Source of the DNA: Lineus longissimus
Taxonomy: Eukaryota; Nemertea; Pilidiophora; Heteronemertea; Lineidae
Direction: 5' to 3'
NCBI RefSeq assembly: GCF_910592395.1
Contig: NC_088311.1
Location: 2,916,501-2,980,500, forward strand
DNA: 64,000 nt
In this document: piece after piece, positions 40,121 to 53,896 of the stretch
Numbering within the stretch: position 1 is the first letter of the stretch
Layout: every line of letters starts with the position of its first letter
Position numbers and translations under genes: made by a program
Notes under the pieces: model-generated
Database searches by the model: none
The model's input: the letters and a program-made list of their open reading frames with translations, nothing else
What the model was told of the DNA's origin: nothing

Positions 40121-43100
40121 CTATCAGGGCGTTCATGTTTGACGTGAGATATTCGGCAATCTGAAGACAGGCCTTAGGGTACGCGCCATGATTGTGGCTA
40201 GGTCACGCTGGCGGAAGAGTAATTGGGTGCAAATAGTTCCAAGGTAACCGTAAAACACAATATTACTATAGATATTTCTTAATATATCGTATATATATAG
40301 CTCGGTGATTTTATTGAAAATGTTTGCAGTTGATTTAAATGTTTGAATGGTTTAAAAACAAAATTTTTAGAAGCGAGGTCAACAGGGTCAAAAGAAATAG
40401 TTTTTGGCGCCAATGATGTCGGCAATGGCAGATTTGAATTAAGATTCGAGTCGATTCTTTTGGAAGCCGAAAGTGCGGATGCACAGGGCAATTGCATTTA
40501 GAAAGCTTCGCCGACTGATAGTCAAACCATTCCCTGGAGTGCTTGAAAACCTGGAATCAGTGTGTACTTTAGCTTGAAAAGTTCGCGGGTGAAGGGGTTT
40601 TCTTCATGATAATATTGATAATGATGATGGTCTAAGGGCGCTAGCGGATCCAGGAACTGGAAGAAAAGGGAGCGTGCACTGCATTTCTCATCAAAATTGC
40701 TGCACTACAGGTGTGTTCCAAAATTTCATGGTCAATTTCAAAGATTCTATATCAATTAGGGGACGTGCCTCTGGTGCACCCCCTTGGATACGCGCCTGAT
40801 AAACGTTCATGGATGAAAGTAGAAAGAAAGCTTTTAAAAAAAAACGATATAAGATTCGCCAGGGTTTGAATCTAATTCGAATCCGGGCCTTATAAACGTT
40901 TATGGATGAAAAATGGAAAGAAGACCTTTTAAAAAAACGAAAAAATACATTCGCCGGGGTTCGAACCCGTGACCACCCAATCTAAAGCGCAGCGCTCTAA
41001 CCGCTGAGCTATCAGGGCGTTCATGTTTGACGTGAGATATTCGGCAATCTGAAGACAGGCCTTAGGGAACGCGCCATGATTGTGGCTAGGTCACGCTGGC
41101 GGAAGAGTAATTGGGTGCAAATAGTTCCAAGGTAACCGTAAAACACAATATTACTATAGATATTTCTTAATATATCGTATATATATAGCTCGGTGATTTT
41201 ATTGAAAATGTTTGCAGTTGATTTAAATGTTTGAATGGTTTAAAAACAAAATTTTTAGAAGCGAGGTCAACAGGGTCAAAAGAAATAGTTTTTGGCGCCA
41301 ATGATGTCGGCAATGGCAGATTTGAATTAAGATTCGAGTCGATTCTTTTGGAAGCCGAAAGTGCGGATGCACAGGGCAATTGCATTTAGAAAGCTTCGCC
41401 GACTGATAGTCAAACCATTCCCTGGAGTGCTCGAAAACCTGGAATCAGTGTGTACTTTAGCTTGAAAAGTTCGCGGATGAAGGGGTTTTCTTCATGATAA
41501 TATTGATAATGATGATGGTCTAAGGGCGCTAGCGGATCCAGGAACTGGAAGAAAAGGGAGCGTGCACTGCATTTCTCATCAAAATTGCTGCACTACAGGT
41601 GTGTTCCAAAATTTCATGGTCAATTTCAAAGATTCTTTATCAATTAGGGGGCGTGCCTCTGGTGCACCCCCTTGGATACGCGCCTGATAAACGTTCATGG
41701 ATGAAAGTAGAAAGAAAGCTTTTAAAAAAAAACGATATAAGATTCGCCACGGTTTGAATCTAATTCGAATCCGGGCCTTATAAACGTTTATGGATGAAAA
41801 ATGGAAAGAAGACCTTTTAAAAAAACGAAAAAATACATTCGACGGGGTTCGAACCCGTGACCACCCAATCTAAAGCGCAGCGCTCTAACCGCTGAGCTAT
41901 CAGGGCGTTCATGTTTGACGTGAGATATTCGGCAATCTGAAGACAGGCCTTAGGGAACGCGCCATGATTGTGGCTAGGTCACGCTGGCGGAAGAGTAATT
42001 GGGTGCAAATAGTTCCAAGGTAACCGTAAAACACAATATTACTATAGATATTTCTTAATATATCGTATATATATAGCTCGGTGATTTTATTGAAAATGTT
42101 TGCAGTTGATTTAAATGTTTGAATGGTTTAAAAACAAAATTTTTAGAAGCGAGGTCAACAGGGTCAAAAGAAATAGTTTTTGGCGCCAATGATGTCGGCA
42201 ATGGCAGATTTGAATTAAGATTCGAGTCGATTCTTTTGGAAGCCGAAAGTGCGGATGCACAGGGCAATTGCATTTAGAAAGCTTCGCCGACTGATAGTCA
42301 AACCATTCCCTGGAGTGCTCGAAAACCTGGAATCAGTGTGTACTTTAGCTTGAAAAGTTCGCGGGTGAAGGGGTTTTCTTCATGATAATATTGATAATGA
42401 TGATGGTCTAAGGGCGCTAGCGGATCCAGGAACTGGAAGAAAAGGGAGCGTGCACTGCATTTCTCATCAAAATTGCTGCACTACAGGTGTGTTCCAAAAT
42501 TTCATGGTCAATTTCAAAGATTCTTTATCAATTAGGGGGCGTGCCTCTGGTGCACCCCCTTGGATACGCGCCTGATAAACGTTCATGGATGAAAGTAGAA
42601 AGAAAGCTTTTAAAAAAAAACGATATAAGATTCGCCACGGTTTGAATCTAATTCGAATCCGGGCCTTATAAACGTTTATGGATGAAAAATGGAAAGAAGA
42701 CCTTTTAAAAAAACGAAAAAATACATTCGACGGGGTTCGAACCCGTGACCACCCAATCTAAAGCGCAGCGCTCTAACCGCTGAGCTATCAGGGCGTTCAT
42801 GTTTGACGTGAGATATTCGGCAATCTGAAGACAGGCCTTAGGGAACGCGCCATGATTGTGGCTAGGTCACGCTGGCGGAAGAGTAATTGGGTGCAAATAG
42901 TTCCAAGGTAACCGTAAAACACAATATTACTATAGATATTTCTTAATATATCGTATATATATAGCTCGGTGATTTTATTGAAAATGTTTGCAGTTGATTT
43001 AAATGTTTGAATGGTTTAAAAACAAAATTTTTAGAAGCGAGGTCAACAGGGTCAAAAGAAATAGTTTTTGGCGCCAATGATGTCGGCAATGGCAGATTTG

Positions 43101-44893
43101 AATTAAGATTCGAGTCGATTCTTTTGGAAGCCGAAAGTGCGGATGCACAGGGCAATTGCATTTAGAAAGCTTCGCCGACTGATAGTCAAACCATTCCCTG
43201 GAGTGCTCGAAAACCTGGAATCAGTGTGTACTTTAGCTTGAAAAGTTCGCGGGTGAAGGGGTTTTCTTCATGATAATATTGATAATGATGATGGTCTAAG
43301 GGCGCTAGCGGATCCAGGAACTGGAAGAAAAGGGAGCGTGCACTGCATTTCTCATCAAAATTGCTGCACTACAGGTGTGTTCCAAAATTTCATGGTCAAT
43401 TTCAAAGATTCTTTATCAATTAGGGGGCGTGCCTCTGGTGCACCCCCTTGGATACGCGCCTGATAAACGTTCATGGATGAAAGTAGAAAGAAAGCTTTTA
43501 AAAAAAAACGATATAAGATTCGCCACGGTTTGAATCTAATTCGAATCCGGGCCTTATAAACGTTTATGGATGAAAAATGGAAAGAAGACCTTTTAAAAAA
43601 ACGAAAAAATACATTCGCCGGGGTTCGAACCCGTGACCACCCAATCTAAAGCGCAGCGCTCTAACTGCTGAGCTATCAGGGCGTTCATGTTTGACGTGAG
43701 ATATTCGGCAATCTGAAGACAGGCCTTAGGGAACGCGCCATGATTGTGGCTAGGTCGGCTGGCGGAAGAGTAATTGGGTGCAAATAGTTCCAAGGTAACC
43801 GTAAAACACAATATTACTATAGATATTTCTTAATATATCGTATATATATAGCTCGGTGATTTTATTGAAAATGTTTGCAGTTGATTTAAATGTTTGAATG
43901 GTTTAAAAACAAAATTTTTAGAAGCGAGGTCAACAGGGTCAAAAGAAATAGTTTTTGGCGCCAATGATGTCGGCAATGGCAGATTTGAATTAAGATTCGA
44001 GTCGATTCTTTTGGAAGCCGAAAGTGCGGATGCACAGGGCAATTGCATTTAGAAAGCTTCGCCGACTGATAGTCAAACCATTCCCAGGAGTGCTCGAAAA
44101 CCTGGAATCAGTGTGTACTTTAGCTTGAAAAGTTCGCGGGTGAAGGGGTTTTCTTCATGATAATATTGATAATGATGATGGTCTGAGGGCGCTAGCGGAT
44201 CCAGGAACTGGAAGAAAAGGGAGCGTGCACTGCATTTCTCATCAAAATTGCTGCACTACAGGTGTGTTCCAAAATTTCATGGTCAATTTCAAAGATTCTT
44301 TATCAATTAGGGGGCGTGCCTCTGGTGCACCCCCTTGGATACGCGCCTGATAAACGTTCATGGATGAAAGTAGAAAGAAAGCTTTTAAAAAAAAACGATA
44401 TAAGATTCGCCAGGGTTTGAATCTAATTCGAATCCGGGCCTGATAAACGTTCATGGATGAAAAATGGAAAGAAGACCTTTTAAAAAAACGAAAAAATACA
44501 TTCGCCGGGGTTCGAACCCGTGACCACCCAATCTAAAGCGCAGCGCTCTAACCGCTGAGCTATCAGGGCGTTCATGTTGGACGTGAGATATTCGGCAATC
44601 TGAAGACAGGCCTTAGGGTACGCGCCATGATTGTGGCTAGGTCACGCTGGCGGAAGAGTAATTGGGTGCAAATAGTTCCAAGGTAACCGTATAACACAAT
44701 ATTACTATAGATATTTCTTAATATATCGTATATATATAGCTCGGTGATTTTATTGAAAATGTTTGCAGTTGATTTAAATGTTTGAATGGTTTAAAAACAA
44801 AATTTTTAGAAGCGAGGTCAACAGGGTCAAAAGAAATAGTTTTTGGCGCCAATGATGTCGGCAATGGCAGATTTGAATTAAGATTCGAGTGGA
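40121..44893. repeat. Satellite array 3: homogeneous 888-bp monomers
   Basis: Landmarks at 40497, 41385, 42273, 43161 and 44048 are spaced 888, 888, 888 and 887. The array starts abruptly inside the tRNA-like module (CTATCAGGGCG) and ends at the same breakpoint as array 2 (GATTCGAGTGG). Several monomers share private variants such as CCTTATAAACGTTTATGG and GACGGGGTTCG. The four-type higher-order pattern is absent. Confidence 0.95.
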
Positions 44894-46830
44894 TTCTAGT
44901 GGTGCCGCCATCTTGGATCAACGAAAGTTGGTCTGAGAGAGGGCCAACTATTTTTGCCTACAACTGAATGATATTGTCATTGTCATTCAAATAAAAGTAG
45001 TTTTTGTGAAAGAATATTATTTGGACTAGTTAGAAATATCACAGTTTCAACAAATTCTTTGATAATTAGTCCACATTTGGACACTAGACCTCGCATTTCC
45101 CCGTCCACAAAATCAAAGGCCACTTCGAAAACCTTCAAAAAAGGGGCTAAAAAGCCCGTCCACTCATTGATCAAAATCACCCATCAAAATATTTTTTTTC
45201 TTTTTTCTTTCGCTGACCCATTAAAAAGATTATATCCATTAACATACTGCATTAACATACTGCAATTTCTTTTAAATATATTGAAAGACAAAGAAATGCC
45301 AGCCCACCAAACTTTGAGGGCCGCTGTCCACACTTTCGTCCACACTTTCGTCCACAGTTTACACCTACCCAAAGTTTGAGTTGTCAGTTGGTTTAGGGGC
45401 ACAATCACCTAGATTATAGCGGCAATACACGGTTGCCTATGGCTATAGAGGTTCTTCACTGACGTCACATGATAACGTTGCCGATTTGTTTTGCACTGCC
45501 ATATTTGCCGTCACACGTGGTCACGACGTAAAGGATACATTGGGCAGGTGGCCGTCAAACGTCACTTCGTGACGTCACGTTAGGAACCTCTATAGACTGT
45601 CCTCCATGTCCTCTGTAAAGGACTTTGGGAGGATTCACCAGTCTTGTAAGATGACTGTGGTCCCAAGTAGTACTCAAGTTGTACTTAAAGAGTTGTCAGA
45701 TAGATATGGGTAACTACCAGTCTCGTGAGATCATCTGATTGAGATAACCAGCTGGCAGAGGTTGGTTGTTCCATTGTCCGTCCTTGTGAGATGATTACCA
45801 TGGTACAACCAAATCAGTTGTCTTGTATCACCCATGTAGAACGCAAGTGTAATGTTATCTTGCACAGCTAAAGGGCCCTTTGAAGATTTCACCAATCTCA
45901 GTTGCAGTTGCCTGTACCATGACAGAAGACGGACGAAATCGTGCGATGGCCTTCATGATTTTGCTTGGGTTGTGACTTCCTCATCTCTCTCATCATGTTG
46001 TCAACACGGTGGAGCAGCCAGGACTGATTCGGCCTGGCTGTGACTTCCTCATCTCTCTCATCATGTTGTCAACACGGTGGAGCAGCCAGGACTGCTTCGG
46101 CCTGGCTGTGACTTCCTCACCTCTCTTATCATGTTGTCAACACGGTGGAGCAGCCAGGACTGATTCGGCCTGGCTGTGACTTCCTCATCTCTCTCATCAT
46201 GTTGACAACTTGGCAGAGCAGCCAAGACTGATTTGGCCTGGCTGTGACTGTCTCATCTCTCTCACCATATTAACAACTAGGCAGTGCGGCGAAGACTGAT
46301 TTGGCCTGGCTGTGACTGTCTCATCTCTCTCACCATATAGAGAACTTGGCAGAGCAGCCAAGACTGATTTGGCCTGGCTGTGACTGTCTCTCATATCTTT
46401 CACCATGTAGACAACTTGGCAGAGCAGCCAAGACTGATTTAGCCTGGCTGTGATTGTCTCATCTCTCTCGACATATTAACAACTAGGCAATGCGGCGAAG
46501 ATTGATGCGGCCTGGCTGTGACTGTCTCATCACTCTCATCATGTTGTCAACACGGTGGAGCAGCCAGGACTGATTCGGCCTGGTCCCTGGGCTGATAAGG
46601 GCAGGCATAAATTGGGTCAGGTCAAATCTTGGGGTTGAGAAAGTGTTAGGTGTAGGTTTAGGGGCCCTACCCTTAGGATAAATATGTCTCAATTTCACCA
46701 TGGCACACTGACGGCACTTCACCATGGTGAATTCGGACGGTGAAATATTTTACCATGGTGAGCATGGTAAGTTCTACATTCATCATGATGGCGAGCATGG
46801 TAAACCCTGAGTTCACCATGGTGAACGCTG
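44894..46830. repeat. Spacer segment S2 (copy of S1)
   Basis: Duplicate of 38320-40120 with scattered substitutions. It includes the MITE copy at 45443-45595, about nine minisatellite units at 45965-46590, and the palindrome cluster. Unlike S1, it runs on past GTGAACGCTG into more palindromes and then unique DNA, so it keeps the original right flank. Confidence 0.93.
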
Positions 46831-46885
46831 CATTCACCATGGTGAACTCATGGTAAACTCTGATTTTACCATGGTGAATCTGAGA
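46692..46885. repeat. Cluster of TTCACCATGGTGAA-type palindromes (S2)
   Basis: Seven or so copies of TTYACCATGGTGAA or its half site, GAGCATGGTAA. It includes the part missing from S1 (CATTCACCATGGTGAACTCATGG). Confidence 0.8.
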
Positions 46886-47164
46886 TCTTTTTCGTAAGGG
46901 TCATCTCCATCCAAACCAATTCACTCAATGGGGTCAAGCCTTTCCTCGGACCCAGAGAATCATCCTCTCATACCAGTGTCAGTTGCAAGCTCCACATGAT
47001 GTACAGGTCCGAGACTCCATTAATTGTATTGTAGGTTCTCCACTGCTAATTCTATCCTGCACCATCCCAACCCAAGAATGTATTCCACAAATCCTCTCCA
47101 CGAGCATATGCTGTGTCTAGTTGGACAGTCGGCCAAAATCTTGAATCGACACTGAGACAAAATT

Positions 47165-49421
47165 CACAATTTTACATAAATGAAACAGTTTATTGAATCA
47201 TAAATACGACATGTATTTTATGGCGACGGTGAAGCGACGTGACACACTGATTCAGTCAAAACAAATTACACTCATTCAGGCCGACACAAGTTAACAAGTC
47301 GACACAATTATGAGCCAGCCATAGGTTTAAACAAGTGTGCTTGATGATCAGGATCAATGTTTTATCATGGGTTAGAAATTCCCCTAAATCATCCCTTAAA
47401 TGGCTTTGGACTAGAATAGCACTAACCTCGTTCTAGACAGACTGAAGGGTAAGACAGTGGATTTTCAAATTGATATACCTGTTACAGACAACAATATTCC
47501 TGTGGCTGGTGAAATTGAGGGGGAAAAAGAACTGAAGAGTGTCTTTGCCCCCCCCCCCCCCCATTATTAATCATTTGGCAAAAGATTCTGGAGAATCTAT
47601 TGTGGTCTATAACAGGTAAATTAATTTGAATCACCACTGTGAAGAGGTGTGTTTGAAATGAGTTAACAGATAAGTTAAGTAAAATCAGAAAAATACCATT
47701 TTAACAGAGCTTCTTGTAACCATCAGATCATATAATTAAGACAAAAGAAAGAAAAAAATCACATGAAATGTCTGTCTCTCTCGCTACTGCATCCGATATT
47801 CTGTCGAGTTATCAAATATCCATTTATCAAGCAAGCAAAAGTGAAATGTACTCTCTTTGACCATTCAGATATAAAGCTTTCATGTTATGACTGTTGTTCA
47901 GGACTTAGCCACTTGTATGCGCCACATCTTAAATGACAAGGCAGACAATTCTACTTTTACCTTGTGACACAAAAGGTTTAGTGTCTACACTACTGACAAC
48001 TTATTGGAGAGACGCTACATAAAAGTAATTGAAAATAAAGAACAAGACCGGCAAAAATAAACAAAGAAAGCATTTCACAGAGTGCCCCAAACTTTCAGGG
48101 GCTCGTCTCTATTGCACCACAATGTATCAACTACATCCTCTAAAATTTTCATAAGATTTAAAACAGGCTGTTTCATGTCAGCCGGGCAAAGTCAACTACA
48201 ACATATTTTGATTTTCATATAGAATTGCTGGAGCTAGATTTGACGAAGTGACAGCAAGTGTGACTTACACTGTTGCCAATTTAGTCTCAAGCATCTAGAA
48301 GTCAAAAACATTACATGGCAAAATGATTACAGTACAAATAGACTACAGTTTACATAGAGAATGCAGGTAGAAACTAGAATATACATTCGATACCAACAAG
48401 TCATGGTCTAAAGAATCGACTCAGTTCCTCATCAAAATTGCTGATAGCACACCACCACTCAACAAAAAGGCTTTGTAGATAGAACTTTTCATCCCTTAAC
48501 AACCGAAGTCATTACATATTTTATGTACCATACCACAGTTACATATAGTATTGATGTCCGCCACAGAAATGAACCCCTTTATCCCCTTTCTGACTTCTGT
48601 GATTAAAATAATTATTGTCAATGAGTTCACCGACTATAGTCCTGGACACCTGACACACCGGCATATCAGGATTTCATGTGAATTCTACAACATGGACCAA
48701 GTAGGTTTACCCAAAAAAATGTTAGACCCCATGATCACAATCACAACATAAATATCTACACAATATCCATTTTATATACACTACTTACATTTTTTTCATT
48801 ATTGCATGATCAGCCAGAGTTTGGAAGATGTGTGAGCATCGAAACCGGTCAAACTTATCAATCAGTTTGGTCAAGGAGAAACATGTATGGTCATTGTATA
48901 CCGAGGGAGCGGCTAGAAAACTAGGCTAATTACCAGCAAGAACATTTCTAATCCGACTGCAAAGTAAAACCGATACTGGTCTCCGAACCTTTCAGCACAT
49001 ACATCCAGCCAGGGCTGAATGCATCATCAGCCTAAGGGCAAAAACCCAAGTGTACACATGGGATTTCGTGACAGTTTGCATTCGACAATTCAATTCATTC
49101 GCAAAAGTAAAGTGCTCACAAAATTTCACGGCGTACAGTAATTGGTGCAAGACCACTTCTGCAAAGTGATGAATATATAAGGTCTTCTGTGCCAAACAAC
49201 TCCCAGCCACAGTGGTGCAAAATGCATCCTGCAATGTCCTCGGTTGTCAACTTGTTGGGTAAAACCTTTTTGGAATGGTCTGCGAGCAGCACAAGAGATT
49301 GCTAATAATAAGATCAGTATCGCCATGCATATGTCTCAGTTAAAACGATGGCATTGTTTAATAGTCCTTGGCTGAACACACTACGTTTCTATAAGACATG
49401 AAACAGGCTTACCAACTACCA
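47165..49421 (-). other. Probable long 3' UTR of UBE2W
   Basis: This A+T-rich stretch follows the UBE2W stop codon on the minus strand and has no convincing exon. A minus-strand AATAAA lies at 47189-47194 and would give a ~2.2-kb 3' UTR. A 14-base C run near 47551 is the only simple repeat. The stretch 46886-47160 shows nothing recognisable. Confidence 0.5.
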
Positions 49422-52400
49422 TCATACACTGTCATCTGGAAAAAAAATAACAACATGAAGATAATTTTTGTTTAAATGGGGAAAGTGGCAACATCAATAT
49501 CAACACCCAAGACATATCTGAAATTTTCGACAATGTATCATGGCTGACTGCTGCTTTTATCACGCTGTCCACAGAAAAAAACCTGATTATGTTGATGTTG
49601 ACATTTTGTGGGAATTATCTGGAAACTTCTAGATATTGTTATTATAGGTAATTTGTACCGTTCGGTGATGGTGAAAATCAATATGGTGGAATTACAGGAA
49701 AGTGACATCAAAATATATATTGCATATTTCATTGCCTTATTCTTAACCACAGCTAAATCAATATTTTCCAATATTACAATGTCAATTCACCGAGTTTCTT
49801 CTTTCGTTGATCTTTCATTTACAAAGCTGAGGAAAATGGCTACTTACCGTGATACCACCATTTTGTTTTCTTGGGATTTTTGCTACACGTTTTTATATAA
49901 AAGGCATTATCTGGTGGCCGTTTCTGAAAGCAGATACAGCATTATTAGAAGTTGAATAACCTTTCAGTGCACACTTCAAAGTAAGGACTTTTAGGCCAAA
50001 GATCATGAACTCTATTTACCTTTTCTTTACAGCTGCTCATCATACTGACGATACTGAGACATACAGACTGTACAGAGAGGGCTGGTGACCAATCATCGGT
50101 CAGGATTGATAGGCAGATGTGGCCGTTGCTGTAGATGTGGGGATGAACTGGAATGTTGGCACCGATGAAAGTAACCTGAAACACACAAGACTGACAATAT
50201 TGATTGAGCAACTTGACTGTTCATTGCCATTCTCAGAAAAATTTACCAAAAGAACAATGAGTGACATTCACCAGCAATTCATTTTATGGCAGCCTTTCTG
50301 GTAAAGCATCGTCCGATTGCCAAATTACACATTTATGAGGCAATCAAATTTTGCGATTAGAGGAATTGGGATACATGTTATTATTTTCAATAAGATGTTG
50401 ATTTCTTACCTGTGGCGATTCAAACGGATAACGCTGACCAAATTTAAATTGTAGTTTAAACTTTTCACCGCAATATAATGATTCCTCAGCACCTTCCAGC
50501 TCAACAATCCACTCAGCCAAACTTGACCCCATCTTGTCCCAGTCTACAGTCACACCAGGTGGAGGGTGAGTCCTAAGCTGTTGAAGCTCTTTAGCGAGCC
50601 GTTTCTGAAGGGTAAAGAAAAAACTTACACATTGTACAGTGTACAGTCTAGCTCATATTAATATCAACACCTATGACTTGTGATATCTCCCAAAATACCA
50701 GACCGATTTTAATGTGGTTTGGAAAGGGTTTTCACAAATCTTGTTTTCTAATATGAACATTCTAATTACAGTGAATTGCATCACTGCCTTCATAATGTTA
50801 TCGACCATTCAAAAATGGTTAAAAAAATAATGTTTTTATTACAGAAAATTTCCACCAAAAAATCACTAGTGTTGTAGTACAGCAAGAACTAAGACTTTCT
50901 GGCTTTGACTTTCTGGGGTGTTTTCATGTTGATATCATATCTTTGTTTCAAGCTATCATGCTTTGTCAATTAGGGGTCTAGGTCGTACAGAGAACACAGT
51001 GTAGAGGAGGGCAGAATAAAAATAAAGAAAAAAATACCAATTTTGTTCATGAAATTAGCAGTTTTTTCAGGCGGTGGTCGGGAAAAAATATTTCAAAAAA
51101 AAATTTATTAGAAATTGGCACTTTTTCATGTTGGAGAGTTCGCTTAACAAGACATAAAAAATACACGCCTAAAGGCAAAATTTGTCATGAATATATCATA
51201 TACATGTAGCTTGATTGAGAAGAGCAAGAGAATAAACTTCAAGGATACTCGTGTGCACAGGGCAACATGCAAATACAGTATAAAATAAAACTGCTATCAG
51301 TATTACACAAGAGACATGCCTTGGGGGCAAATGTCTCCTAGTATTTGTTGAATAGACAATACTGTCTCATGTTACACATAATAATAGATGTGGCATATGC
51401 TATTGTCCTGCAGTACTGCTCAACGTGTTTTAGCTAAACTGCATACACCAGGCAACAGGTGTAGTGTTCCAATCACCAGTTAATCATATACATGTACGGT
51501 GCTATAAATGGCTAAGAGAATTAAAATGGTCATGGAGAAGGTCCATTCTCACTGTGTAGTTATTTGGATGCATGGGAAACACTAGCTTACATGTAGTGTC
51601 ACGGGTATAAAATAATGTTCCATTTAGGCCAATATGTAGCCGCAAGACCCAGGGAACTTCCCCTAAATTGGCATTTTTAGCTGTGATGACAACACCTAAC
51701 AATCACACCATACTATACTATACAGGCCAAATGGATTTTAAAGATACCAGTAGACTGAATAAATTGCCAGACATCATGGGTTTTTTAAAAGCGGTCTACT
51801 TGACTATAATGTAACCCGTCCCCTCTGCACAAATCACAAGTGAAAACTGAGTCTGACCTGGGTTCATTTGCTGAGATAAAAGCAAATATGATATAATCTG
51901 TGTGATCCTTTCCATCATCCCGGACACTTTCTTCCTATTTTAGGGCTTATGCAGTTTCACCCGCGACAAGTGAATCCTGAGCAAACATTGATGTGAATGA
52001 AAAGGACCTTTCCCAATCATCACATGACGGGCACTGCCCACACGAGGAATGTTGACACAGAAAAAACCTATCTATCTTCTAACGATTCTACACAACTTTG
52101 CCATGCCAACCACATTGCCTATGTAGTATGTATACAGGAAGGACACTCTAGTTAAATCAAATGGGAGGTCAGTGTCAAGGCAGGCATCACATGAGTGACT
52201 CAGGCCAGACACAGACTCAATGACGAAACAGACGTCACTCACTGCAAGTAGGTGTGCTTTGGGATAGACTGGGACCCTGCACTCTGGGAGTGGCACCAAC
52301 CCGCCTCTTCACTGCATACTTTATGCACTTTCATAACCTGCTCCTGCATTAGCATTAGGCCTCAGGGTCGGCCTATCACCATGAATGCATGATTGATGAA

Positions 52401-52860
52401 GATAAGTCATGAAGTTCAGTCGAATGTCATTGTCAGTACATGTTCACTGGTGGTAGGGAGGAAAATGACAACATACAAAAATGTACAGATGTTACAAAAT
52501 AAGGATGAACACAACCATAACAAGGATGTAAAATGTACACAGTCGCATTCGCATGTCAAAACAGTACGTGCATAGCACTGTCATGACATGCATGATGATG
52601 CGACTGTTAGTGTGCAGCATCTGCATGCACGCATAATCACAGCAGATGCAGTGGATTTTTACAATGCAAAATATACAACCTGTTCAAAGCCTCAGAAAAT
52701 CGACCAGGAATTTGCAATTTCAAATCAGTTGATATGATTAGAAAGAAGAAATTAATCTCAATAACTGCAATAATTCTGTTGGCGAAATACTGAATAATAA
52801 CGTCGGCCATACAATTATTTTTAGTATCAAGATTTTCTTCCTCACCTCCATTGAAGCCAT
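49422..52860 (-). CDS. UBE2W: Ubiquitin-conjugating enzyme E2 W
   Basis: Exons 52846-52860, 50410-50604, 50020-50175, 49848-49923 and 49422-49435 join with matching phases into 151 codons, the same length as human UBE2W. The UBC fold spans nearly the whole protein. The catalytic cysteine is Cys91 in [18 protein letters not shown], after the [10 protein letters not shown] block, and the C-terminal tail ([12 protein letters not shown]) is that of the family. The enzyme transfers ubiquitin to the alpha-amino group of substrate N-termini. The start MASME was chosen by family length, but the frame is open upstream to an ATG at 52950, adding 30 residues that match the leader of DNAJC21. It is transcribed divergently from BPNT2, about 1 kb away. 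Confidence 0.97.
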
Positions 52861-52954
52861 TTTTGTGCGATTTGTTACATCCTCGATCATGTCGATGTAC
52901 ACATCGCGGGATATCGGAGTTCCTCTGGTACGAACAGGTGACGCCACCATTAGG
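52861..52954 (-). promoter_or_regulatory. UBE2W leader shared with DNAJC21
   Basis: Starts CTAATGGTGGCGTCACCT and matches 59262-59345 on the plus strand almost throughout, apart from a 9-base insertion (about CATGATCGA). It is open and in frame with UBE2W (MVASPVRTRGTPISRDVYID...). It may be 5' UTR with a conserved upstream ATG, an N-terminal extension, or part of a dispersed promoter element. Confidence 0.7.
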
Positions 52955-53896
52955 TCTCGTTAGGGAGTTTTTCCCAAATGTACGTGATGATGACGTGCCC
53001 CATTAACAGGACGTAACATCTATTTTAAAATGCGTTTCCAAAGTGAATGCATGAGGACAACCCATTTGTGTCGTATATCACTGGAAACGCCCGATTCCCT
53101 TGATTCTGCAGGATGTTAAATCGGGCAGTTTATTTCTTTAAATAAATCATAAGCGTCGCATTTGCTCCAAGCTCTGTTCACCATCCCAAATGGCAATATT
53201 GCCAATTGGGCCGGACAATCACAAAAACCCCCAAATATTATACATTTCTTCCTGAATAATTCTTACAGAGACCATTCTCCCATGAAAGACAGTTGCTTAC
53301 GCTACACAAAAATCAAAAAAAATCGAGGGTCAACCATTGAACTTTTGAGATATGTTGAATTTTGCACAAATCAGCGAAAAACGCACCAACTGGCACTGGA
53401 CGGCATTTCAACACGGGGCCGACGCACATTCCAAGTTCAGTGTACACATACGTCGGCAACAACAGTATAAATTCGTAGTTTCTTGTTAGCCGTCTATTGA
53501 GTAGTGTTCTAGATTTCGAAAACTGCAAAAAACATGTTTTTGCCAAAACAACAGCTAAATCAACACTAGCATACTGTGAGGAGCAAGAAATCAATGATTT
53601 TTAGGAACTACGGTTAGGGTAGGCCGCACATGACTACAAAAAATCCCTAATGAGATTTGAGATCAAGAAGAGCCGCATGATGGTATAATTCAATTTTTAA
53701 TTATTGTGTAAAAATAGTCATACTAAAAAAAGCAATGTAGTATTTTATTGCAAATTACTGAATTTAAATAATGGATGTTTTGTGATTTTGTTGTATTTAT
53801 TTTCTTAACTAAATATTTTCATAAGAATCTCCGGCTATTTCGAAAAATTGGCCACGTGTAAGGTCAAGGCCACAGAAAATCACAAAAATTGAAAAG
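52955..53896. promoter_or_regulatory. Head-to-head intergenic region UBE2W/BPNT2
   Basis: About 0.95 kb between the UBE2W leader and the BPNT2 start codon. Open frames here (for example 53162-53470) have no recognisable domain. The position makes it a candidate shared promoter region; no TATA box or other element is certain. Confidence 0.4.
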
